A DNA stretch of 64,000 nt from Marchantia polymorpha subsp. ruderalis (lineage: Eukaryota > Streptophyta > Marchantiopsida > Marchantiales > Marchantiaceae): contig AP031351.1 of the NCBI GenBank assembly GCA_037833965.1, forward strand, positions 26,424,501 to 26,488,500, in the 5' to 3' direction. A program made the position numbers and the translations under genes. Shown here in pieces: positions 54,346 through 64,000 of the stretch. How positions within the stretch are numbered: the first letter of the stretch is position 1; every line of letters starts with the position of its first letter. The notes beneath the pieces are model-generated. The model was not told where the DNA came from, did no database searches, and worked only from the letters and a program-made list of their open reading frames with translations.

Positions 54346-56399
54346 GCAGTTGCAAGTGCCCCTCTGCGAGCTCTAGATGTTCCTACGCCGTAGGCCCCTA
54401 GCCTTGGACCCATGCCTTTTGGTCCTTTCACGGTCCTCATCCCGTTGTGTTCTGTTGTACAGTACGGGGGGTGCCTCGAGTCGCTTTTTAGCCTGCTGCC
54501 TAGTGTAGGTAGGGGCCATGGGCCGATGGAATCCACTCTCATGCAAATCATTTGCTTCGGCTTCAGCTGATTCCCAATTCTCACCAAACTGCGCCATCGA
54601 GCCCCCTCCCGGTTCCACATTCCGGTTCGCGTCGAATTTCCCTCGGTTCCCGGAACTTGCCGCATCTGGTTGTCTGGATCTCGCCTGTGCGGTGCCGGGA
54701 AACGTCTCGTACGTGAGTGCGTTTCCGATGCCGTCTTGTTCATTCGCGAATGGCGGAATGAATGTGAACTGCCGGATCTATGGAAGCGGCGGTCTTTGGG
54801 GGTTGATAATTCGATGCCGGATTTTCATAACGTAGCGCAGGCCGAGTTTCTTTCGCGAAGTTTCGTTTCGGAGCTTTGCGAGGCTGGCTAGCTTTCAGTC
54901 TCAAATGTCTAACCTGAAAATCCGGCGTTGGGAGTTCGCCCCAGAATCCGACTGCCGTGAAGTCTCTGACCAGGATCACTCGCCGGGGCCTGGCCAGGAC
55001 TGCATCCACGGAGTGATTCACTTGCTCACGGGACTACTACTGTACTACGTGAAGTTACCACAGTCTGGACGGAACATATCCTCCGGTTCTGTGAACGTGG
55101 TCGGGACTCGGGCCTCGCAGTTCGGCCGACCGAGCGTGCTTCAGAAGCAATCACGTGAATCGACTGCTGCTCACCCGAAACTCGATGACCTAATCCTTGC
55201 GGAACTGGATCTGCTTTTCGGGGCGACATTTGGCGATGGCCTTCGCTTTTCTAGGACATTCGGCGACTCCGGGACCGAATCGAACACACGGCTGGAGGAT
55301 CGCGGAGCAGACATTCCTGTTTTCGGTTGAGAGGTATGTGTCCGAGGCTTTGTTCCTGAGCAGATCAGACAATCAATGAATCGCTCGCAGTCTAGCGTTC
55401 ATCACGTTTAGATCACATCTCACGCATCGGAAGCCATTCCCTTGATTTCGTGCGTCGAAGAAAGGTGTGGGTGGGTCATATGCGTCGAGATTCAAAGAAG
55501 ATTCAGTCCCGGAATGAATCATCGATCGTCACCGCGCGCATCCATGCCATGGTGAATATATGCATCCTTCGGTCAACGAAGGATTCCCTTCTTTTCGTCG
55601 CTGTCAACCCTTCCTACCAATAAAATCCTTGTGCTTCTCCTCAGATGCAAACGAGAACCTCACTGCTCGGCCCGACGGATGGGATGCTCTCGTTGGTCGA
55701 TGCAAAAATCTCGAGGCAGACAGGCATGAGACAAGCGGAGGGATCTGAATATAGAAAAAGGAGGTCTCTTTTCTGCCTCTTGTTCTTTCTCGTTGTTGGT
55801 AAAGACGGATCACGCGCGCAGTGCAGAGCGATTATCCTCGTCAAGTGGCCTGCGGTCGTCATCCCCGGACGCTCGCTTCGTCCCGCCGAAGGCCCGTTCC
55901 ACTTGCCAGCCATCGACGCTACGCTCTCGCATCGCATCGCATAGTATGCACATGAAAGGGCTGATTTCGAAGGGCTCCAGACTTGCGCGCACGAAGAAGA
56001 ATAGAATGGCCAAAAGTGCTGGCCCGCGGAATCAGAATCGACAGATTTCCCGTGGCCTTCTGACCGAATTTTCAGCCTGACACCAGACCAGTCGCAGGGC
56101 CTAAAAATACCGAAAGCAGAGCTCAGATAGATATCCCAGGAGTTTCGCGATCGCCTTCGCTACCGCAATCCTCGTCAACCGTCAGACGCACGCACGATCT
56201 CCATCGTCCGTCCAGAATCGCGGCTATCGAATCCGCGATTCAAATCGCGAGAGTTCATCAAGCGCAGTCGGTGCTGTGACGAGCCCTTCCCTTCCTTTCA
56301 GCTCCAATTCAGACTTTGTGACTGACTGGCCTAACTCTGGTTAAACTCACGAGGCTTGCTTCAGGTTCGAGGTCAAGTTACTTTCGTGGGTGCATGACC

Positions 56400-57490
56400 C
56401 AAATGTCCAGGATCTGAGTTTGTATCACTGGAAAAGAATATCATGCAAACACAGGGCTTTATCATTTTTTTATTCCTTATAATTTCCCAGTATCTCTAAT
56501 CTAACTGTCATGTATTATTTTCTGATCAATAATGGACTCTGAAAAAAAGCTGCCGTTGACAGTTGTATTACTTCCTCTGCAATCTAAGTTTGCATTACTT
56601 TCATATTTATTAGATTATATTGCATCCGCCATATAGCTTGTTTCAAGCATCACAAGCGTGCCGTGTTTACGATACTTTCCAATTTATAAATAGAATATGA
56701 CGATATTCTATATCTTGTGTACATATTAGTGATGTAAAAAATTTCATGGGCATATTCAAATTTGAATGGATACCCTATTCAAAATCATTTTGATAACACT
56801 TACTTACTTGATTTGTATCGAAGAATTCAAGAAAATAAGCCAAATCTGTTTTAACCAAATGTGTATCATCCTAAATTTGATTCATGTCAATCAAATGCAC
56901 ACTAATAAGATCATTCTCTTTCACCTAGCATAAGTCTTCTATGAGATTAATATGATTGATTCTTTGAATGTGTTTTTCAAACAACTCCTCCATTCTCTCG
57001 AAATAGCATCATTTATTTGTCACAAAACAACTGGAGTGTATTATAAGGTGAAATGATACATTGACTTTAAAAAATTTTACCACCTCCTTCATTTCAATGT
57101 CATATGACTTCAACTTGTGCAGCAGAAAACAATGAAGCTTTGAAAATTGTGGTGCTACCAAGTTGATTTTGATGACATACATGACATCTTGTGATAACCC
57201 CATAACTAAATTATATGAAACATATAGCTTTTAAAGATTTTATTATTTCTTCTTGTAGAGGTTTATTTACATTGACATATCTTCAGACTTAATAGAAGTT
57301 TCTTGTAAGATTTGCTTTAGCATACATTGTGATGATATATGAGATCACAAGCTATAAAAAGATGAAGGTGTTTTTTTAAATTAATCCAATCTAATAAATT
57401 TTGAACCTAGTAATTTTTCTACGATTTTTTAAGCTGAGTTCAATATAAAGCCAATACAAAAATGTAGTCCAAGATTTTTTAACTACATTA
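56400..57490. other. AT-rich spacer, no gene seen
   Basis: Composition drops sharply from the GC-rich block on the left. No domain-bearing frame or RNA gene was recognised. Confidence 0.5.
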
Positions 57491-58540
57491 AAAAACATCT
57501 AAGAAGACATGAAGAAGACAGTAGATGACTCTTCGGTTGGTTTGGATAATGTAAACTCACATAGACTTATTGTACTTTTGCTTCTTTTGTTGAACATGGT
57601 CAATGTAGAAAGAATTCTTAGATTCAGACATCTCTTTTCATTTCTCTCCTTGGGCTTTGCCAACCATGGCGACACTCTTGGCTTCGGAATGATATACCTC
57701 AAACGACTTACTAAACTCATCAAAAAAGATGAAAAAGTAAGTTGGTGCAATAATCAAGCACGGGAATGCCCTTGACCTCGAAATGATATTTCTTAAACAA
57801 CTTCTTAAACCTATCAATAAAGATTAAGAATACAGTTGATGGCATCTTTGATTGAATTTGATCGTGTAAACTAACATAAATACATCAAATTTTTGCTTCT
57901 TCATGTTGAATCTTGCCAATGTAGATGGCTTCTTAAATTCAAAGATTTCTTTTCATTTTTCTCCTTCCAGTTTGTCAACCACAACCACATCCTTGATCTT
58001 GGTATAATACTCTTACAACAACTTTTTGAACTCATCAATAAATAGTAAGATGATAGTTGATGCCTCTTCAGTTGGTTTTGATCTTGTAAGTTGAAATAGA
58101 CTTATCATACTCTTGCTTTTTATGTAGAGTCTTGAAAATGTAGCAATACTTTTCAAATTTAGACATGTTTTTTACTTTCTCTCCCTCGGCTTTGCCAACC
58201 ACGGTGACATCCTTGGCATCGGGATGATCTTAGTAAAACAACTTCTTGAACTCGTCAAAAAAGATGAAGAAGTCAGTTGATAGCCTTGCCAACCACAACA
58301 ACACCCTTGGCTTGAGGATGATCATTCTTAAACGAATTCTTGAACTCATCAAAAAAGATGAAGAACTCAATTTGTGGTGAATCTTTGCAATGTATAGAGA
58401 GTTATCAAATTCAGACATGTTTTTTTCATTAACCTTCTTTGTATTTTTCAAGCACAACAACATTCTTGTACTTGGTCTAGATGATATTCCTTAAACAATT
58501 TCTTGAACTCATCAAGAACCTTATGTCAGCTTACAAGACC
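57490..58540 (-). repeat. Array of six related coding-like segments
   Basis: A core of about 38 bp, reading on the plus strand as CTTAAACAACTTCTTGAACT then CATCAAAAAAGATGAAG, recurs near 57,697, 57,791, 58,012, 58,231, 58,326 and 58,487, at alternating steps of about 94 and 220 bp. On the minus strand the core reads like FFDEFKKLF, followed by a variable HP.AKGV.VVGKAEGE and K.MSEFEKS-like stretches. The reading is broken by stops and shifts in every copy. The shared amino-acid pattern between diverged copies suggests a once-coding repeat protein, now dead, or exons of a retroelement protein. I do not recognise the family. Confidence 0.6.
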
Positions 58541-58630
58541 ACAATTGTTTCAGCCTCCGACGAGCCAGCAATTGTTGCCACCAAGCAAGCAATGATTGTC
58601 AATGACAATGAAAAAGTCCAGCTCAGGTTC

Positions 58631-58654
58631 TTTGAGGCGCTCATACGCCTCAAA
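58631..58654. repeat. 9-bp perfect hairpin
   Basis: TTTGAGGCG at 58631-58639 pairs with CGCCTCAAA at 58646-58654 around a six-base loop. It lies just beyond the coding-like repeat array. Confidence 0.85.
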
Positions 58655-58699
58655 GGATGGCAGACCTAGTACAATTGCACCTTGATGCATAACTTTACG

Positions 58700-61600
58700 T
58701 TGTCGTCGATGCTCACGCGCGCAGTCCAAAATCTTGTAGTCAAAATTGGCAAAAAAAATTTCTTCCAAACTTGGATGTTCAACCTGTAGTCTACGTACAT
58801 TGGGGTTCGATCAAAGTGTTGTTGCTACACAATCCGAACCACCGCTTCAAAATCTGCTCCTCTTCTCAATCTGCAAGATAATCTCGCTACAAAGAACTTG
58901 ATTCCAAGAAGCGAGAAAGCGAGAGTGAATGAATGTCATCCTAAAACCACAAGCAGAGTAGCGGACGCGGGAGAGCACGCTCACAGAAATGGACTAAAGA
59001 GAATTGAACACCCGCCACCCACTTTACTCTCGATCTCTTGCTAGCTCGCGCTGCTGCTTATCGTCTCTCTTATATCAATTGTTAGACGATATTCGTAGAG
59101 AAAAATCACTCACATAGTATTCCATGGGAACAATTTATAGTGTGTGAGGCTGCAACAACTTGCTCGCAGTCTTAAGTAGATAGTAATTCAATATCTTGAA
59201 CCCACCGTCGCATGACAGCACATCATTGACGCACCGTCACTAATCCATTCTTTCATTGACAGCTCGTCAACCACCAGAGTTACATCTCACATTTAATATT
59301 AAAAATTCAAAGGATCAAAAATAATTTTTCATTGGAGCTTTATTGATTTTTCTAATTATTTTATCATAAATTCAATCCACAACTTAATTTATAAAATAAT
59401 TATTGATATGCATACATTTTGAATACTTTAAGTGCAAGAAACGCATGTAATTTGCATCAAAATGTAAAATGACATATTGTTGTTGTGTGTATCAAAAAAT
59501 CATGTAATTGTATCAAAGTTATGAAAATTATTAACAAAAAAAAATTTCACATAAGAAAGGTATGTAGAAATATATCCATGTGAGTAAAAAAATTGGAAAT
59601 GTAATATATTCTTATCCATGATAACTAATTTTCAAATAATAAATTGGATTATTTAAATAGCATTACCATTTCAATTAGACATCAAAATTTGTTAGAGTGA
59701 TTGTAATATTTCAGTGGGTTTTACGACTGATGGGACTTAAGGATTTACCGTCTATTATTTTCTGGGCTACTTGAGATCCCGATTACTGCACTAATTTTGT
59801 TACACCAGATTTGTACCCTAGTAGAATAATTATATACAGGTGACCAGAGCATGTGCTTGAACCGGAAATGCGTAGATTGCAGTGTTGAAACTCCACAGCC
59901 GTCGAAGCTACTTTTAATTCTATACGGAGGCAAAATTAGATATCTATAAAACTTTCAGTATTTTGCGTGTAGCCTCTTATGAGAGTAACAGAAAGTTGTG
60001 CATAGTAGAAACTAGCTCATATACGTGATTTCCATAACAAGTTAAATCTCTCACGATAAATTTTCAACTGCCTGCACTGGAACACACTATCATACACAGT
60101 CCACACATCTCACAAGTGCAATCGATTCCAGCAGATTTTTCAAAAGCTTGGGTCCTGCTCCGCTAAATTAACACCACCCAAGTGAATCGGGGCATGGGGC
60201 ATAGTTCCAAATTTGTTTTCTTCGCTTTTTCCAATTTTTCGATAGGGTCATCGCATCGCTTTGTTATGCACTTGGCCCTCTTCCATGGGCAATTGCAGAT
60301 GTAATAAAACTGTCACTCACAGCGGACACATTTTAACTGCGAGTGAATCGAATTGAATCTTCTCAAGCACGAAGTGCTTTGTTCAACACTAGGTGCTGGA
60401 GGGGTGGAAGTTATACCTTGTACTGAATTTCCCTTCAGTGCAATTGGTGCGTCAATGTCACTCCTACAGGGAAGTAAGTTACTAGATCAATGCGAAATCT
60501 CCATGTCTGCAACAAGCCAGGGTACTCCGAATTTATTGCAGATAGGGAGAGAGGAGTGAATAGAACTGGGACCTTTTATAGGACGGGACAGTAGAGTACA
60601 GGTCAGGTTCATTCATGTCTCTACAACTTGATTGTTAAGGCTGAGTTGCAGGAGACCAGTTACGAGGCCGATGGGATCTGAATGTCAGAAGCCCGAGAGA
60701 GAGATGCTTCATCGTCATAAAGCCACAAGAGCCGACGAATAAAACGAACCCGCAGTCGCGCACCTTTCTGCAATTATAGTAAGGGAACCTCCTCGCTCGC
60801 CCTCCCAAACAGGCAAATCACTCGACGGGCTTCTGTGCCATGATATCTTGGGCTCACGGTGCATCGCATCGCTTGACTGGATCCTCAATCGTCGTCATGG
60901 ACGTGGACCCAGAGCAGGCAGCATCGCATCGCTGCACTTTCCCGTCCGGATCCATGCACGGTCATTGGGGACTGACTGACTGACTGCATCCCACTGCGAT
61001 CAGTCTCCGTCGGATCGAGGGAGGTAGAAGCCTCGGCATCCGTCAGATTCTGAAAATATCGCCTCTGACTTCTCCAATTTGCAGAAAGTAATATGGAAAC
61101 AATCCAAAGTGCGTCCAAATGGAGGAGGCAGGGACAGACAGGGGAAGGCAGGATGCGTTCATTAGTTGCCTCCCGTCGAATGAAAGTCATGTGTCACTGG
61201 CAATAGTACAGTAACAGGAAGAAGACATCAGGAGCCTCGAAAGGTCAAGACGTCAAAACTACCACGGCGACAATCCACTCAAGAGGTAGATAGAATTCGA
61301 AGGAGAGAGAGAGAGAAAGTGAAAGAGATATGACTGAATGATTTCTCCACTGTCGATATCCGAGCTAGTCTTCGGATCTATGGAGTGTAGCTGTTGTTGT
61401 TGATGTATGTTTTGTAGAGTTAGGATTGTTTGTCTGGATTGATGGACGGATGGGGGTCCTCTTTCTCGTGCTAAAAGGGGGCGAACCGCTAACGGACCAA
61501 AAGCCAGTCGACCTTTTTCAAATCAAGTCTTACGTACATGACAAATGCCACCTTGAGCAGTGGGAATCCATGTTTGCCCGCTGGCTGGCCGGATATATCC

Positions 61601-63120
61601 AAACCCCTTTGTGCGAGAGAGCTAGATAGCACCTCTCGTCCACCAAGGCAGGAGGACGAGACTTGTACATATCTCTCATCTCCTGCTCACTCAGTCCCAA
61701 CAGAGCCCTTCCTGGTTTCCAAATTTCGACACCTGACCCTTGGCTTCAGTCTGTAACTGGACACGGAGAAGAAATCAGAATCAAGCATCATCACCATCCT
61801 CGTCGTCGTCGTCTCGACCTTGACTAGCAATCCAACAAACAAGTAAGTAATTGGAAGTGGTGTGGGATCGAGAGACGAGAAGATGGAGACGAGGCAACGG
61901 TGGCCAGCACTGCATCAACAGTGTAATATGATGGTGATGATGCAGCAGCAGCAGCACAGCGAGCGAGAGAGAGCGAGAGAGAGGGGCGGTAGGGGACGGT
62001 AGGGGAAGTATTGGGGCGTACGGAATGGAGATGGAGCCCAGGCCATGCCGTGGCTTTCCAGGGGAGGGGAGCCAATGGCCGGCGTGCGTCATCCATGTCC
62101 CATGGAGCAGAGCAAAGTGCACCCGCGCACAGTGGGGGCTACGATCGGCCGCGCGGGGCGGGGCGAGGCGCCTCGAGGCGGTCAGGTGAGCGACGAGCGC
62201 CCGCTCCACGACAAAAGTTGGAGTCACGAGTCGGAGCGGCGACGTGTTCCGTGGGGCCCACCTCCCTCGCCCTCGCCTTCACCTCGCCCACGTCGCCTGT
62301 GTCCGCCACATCATCATCGTCGTCGTCGTCCCTCGTCTCTCTGTCCGCGGATGGATGGATAGACAGATGGATGGACGGACGGACGGGGTCAGCTGGAGGA
62401 GGTGCCTCTCGGGGACGGCCGGTACCCTGGGCAGACGGAGGAGAAGGACGGGTAGCAGCAGCAGAAGGAGGCGGATGGGGAGGGGGAGGAGGAGGAGGAG
62501 GAGATGACGATGGTCATGGTGATCGTTATCTGCTGGCTCGGCTTCGCGATAAGGTCAGGGTCGAGTTGGGGATTCCTGCGAAGCGGCGACCTCGGACGAA
62601 CTTTTTCCTTAGGGCCCATTGGCTTTTGTCGTCGATGACGAGATTTGTTTCCGAGCACTTTCCAGCTCCGCTCGGTGGCCGAGAAACGAAGAAGAAGAAG
62701 AAGAAAGTGTCCTCGTCCGTCCATGAGCTGAGCCGAGCTCGGTACCAAACCAGGTACGAATAAGAATCAGAGCTTTGTTTCTTTCGATGGTTCGTTGTCC
62801 TGAAGACTTTGGTTTTCCATTTGCCGAGGTGTCGTCTGTGATGAGATGAGATGAGAGAGACTCGGGGCCAAGTGGACAACGAAGAAGGTATGATGATTGA
62901 AGACCAGGAGGACGCCCCCATCGAGCGCGCGCTACGAGGATGAGGAGCCCCAACAGGAAACAGAGACTAGGCCCCTATGGAGTATATATCCCACTGGGAA
63001 GAGAGGAGACGAGATGAGATAGTTGATGGAAAGGCAGACGCACGTGCATCGACAATTGGAAGTTGGTCAGGCCCTATACTGTAGTGAGAAGTGATCACTC
63101 CTGTCATCCAACAAAGTTTT
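58700..63120. other. Gene-poor region with a GC-rich block at 60.7-62.9 kb
   Basis: AT-rich to about 60,700, then GC-rich with purine runs and simple repeats: GCA near 61,947; CATCATCGTCGTCG near 62,308; GATGGATGG/GACGGACGG near 62,350-62,390; GGAGGAGGA near 62,480-62,505. Long frames there are compositional artefacts. Such blocks accompany gene leaders elsewhere in the window, so a promoter or leader of a gene to the right is possible. Confidence 0.4.
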
Positions 63121-63131
63121 GATTGTCATCG

Positions 63132-63464
63132 ATGGCGTTGGCTCTATGTCGCAATTACCTGTCGCAATCAGCCAAGACGGGGTCGTATGCAATCCGGTCT
63201 GAGGTCGCTTCCTTTCCTTCGGATTCGTTGCCTTGCAAGGTTTCCTCCACATCAACCACTCTTATTTTCTCCCACACCATTCGGCCCGAGAAACTGAACG
63301 CCTTTACTTGTTATGTTATCTATTTCTTAGATAAGGCGCACTTTTGCACTTTTGCACTTCTGTGCACATCCTTTCTGAGCCAGACAGACTCTGGAATGAG
63401 AATCAAGCCATCCAGCTTTACAATGAGAACGAAGTCAGATTTAAACCCATCTAGAACCTGCTGA
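63132..63464 (+). CDS. Possible first exon or small protein with a targeting-like start
   Basis: From the ATG at 63132 the protein starts MALALCRNYLSQSAKTGSYA, rich in Leu, Ser, Ala and Arg/Lys with no acidic residue until about position 27. This is typical of a mitochondrial or plastid presequence. The frame stays open for 110 codons. No domain is recognised, and it may be chance or an exon whose continuation lies beyond a splice site I cannot place. Confidence 0.2.
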   Translation: MALALCRNYLSQSAKTGSYAIRSEVASFPSDSLPCKVSSTSTTLIFSHTIRPEKLNAFTCYVIYFLDKAHFCTFALLCTSFLSQTDSGMRIKPSSFTMRTKSDLNPSRTC

Positions 63465-64000
63465 TGAATTCCTATTTATCCTCCGCGAACGACGTCAGTG
63501 AACACCCACGTTAATTCCTACCGAGGGCTAAGTTGACAGCCCAGTGTAACATACACAACAAAGTGATGGGAACGTTACCACTCACATGATAGTAGTGTCG
63601 AACCGAACGTGAAACACGGAGATGCTCCTTGTATCAGTGATGCACAAGTCCCTAATGTGTAAGTGTCTTGACTCCATAGTACATTTGCGGTGTTTCCTCA
63701 ATACGCTGTATTCATGGGACCTCCATCACACTCATGCTTACAAGTTCGAGTCTGATGTCACAAAGAATGAAGCCAATTTTGTAAACCGTATCATCACGTT
63801 GACCATGTGACTGACACTACGTTCGCTAAGGGTGTCAAGGTCCCACAGTCTTGTTTGGTGACGCCAAGATACTCTCAACGTGATCGACCAGAAAGGTAAG
63901 GCCTCTTTCAGCCTTAGGGCAGATGAAGTCAGATGGACGCTGATGGTCCAGAGTAGCTCCAAAAGTACGATACCAAAGTGATGCGTGTACGACTTGATTC

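Larger units (their letters stand above)
51448..56400. other. GC-rich gene-free region beyond the GOGAT start
   Basis: Holds the GOGAT 5' leader and promoter nearest 51,447. The rest is unusually GC-rich, CpG-rich DNA with many fortuitous overlapping frames on both strands, none with a domain, conserved motif or clear splice structure. Simple repeats include (CAG)n at about 51,663-51,688, CTGG repeats near 51,930 and GCTC repeats near 54,310. It could be the leader of an unseen transcript or a long non-coding RNA. Confidence 0.45.

Noticed and set aside
62011..62763. 250-codon plus-strand frame
   Set aside because: Composed of Arg/Gly/Ser runs from GGA, GTC and GAC simple repeats; no domain.

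Overview
This window is nuclear DNA of a land plant. Four genes are interrupted by many short GT-AG introns, and plant-type organelle-targeted or cytosolic enzymes sit in long AT-rich, gene-poor spacers with transposon debris. The protein sequences, the long GC-rich leaders and the CYP88-type P450 without angiosperm-style spacing suggest a bryophyte, possibly a Marchantia-like liverwort. That assignment is inference, because no marker in the window settles the species.

Layout. 0.4-1.6 kb: a frameshifted, stop-containing relic of an ankyrin-repeat/PGG-domain membrane protein, carrying a perfect 38-bp palindrome. 2.1-3.0 kb: an element of about 0.9 kb with inverted repeats of about 190 bp. 3.0-7.7 kb: AT-rich and gene-free. 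8.4-12.9 kb (+): glutathione reductase, 16 exons, without a transit peptide. 15.5-15.7 kb: a GC-rich self-complementary repeat. 16.1-20.3 kb (+): plastid 2-isopropylmalate synthase, 12 exons. 20.3-30.8 kb: no gene; it holds a gypsy reverse-transcriptase fragment, two degenerate repeat arrays (one with a 62-bp unit) and a MITE-like element. 30.8-33.9 kb (+): a CYP88-family P450 resembling ent-kaurenoic acid oxidase, 9 exons, one intron GC-AG. 34-39.6 kb: AT-rich spacer. 39.7-51.4 kb (-): NADH-dependent glutamate synthase, 22 exons, about 2,331 residues. 51.5-56.3 kb: GC-rich, with simple repeats but no recognisable gene. 57.5-58.5 kb: an array of related coding-like segments. 59-64 kb: mostly featureless, with GC-rich simple repeats and one weak candidate first exon.

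The exon chains of all four genes close in frame by hand (GR about 492 aa, IPMS 643 aa, CYP88-like 482 aa, GOGAT 2,331 aa). The genes serve separate pathways: glutathione recycling, leucine synthesis, diterpenoid oxidation and ammonium assimilation. I see no sign that they form a cluster or a new system. The most interesting points are a lost arginine in the NADPH site of glutathione reductase, the coding-like repeat array, the tandem satellite, and the inverted-repeat elements that may share terminal sequence. Exon ends were read by eye and could be off by a few bases.
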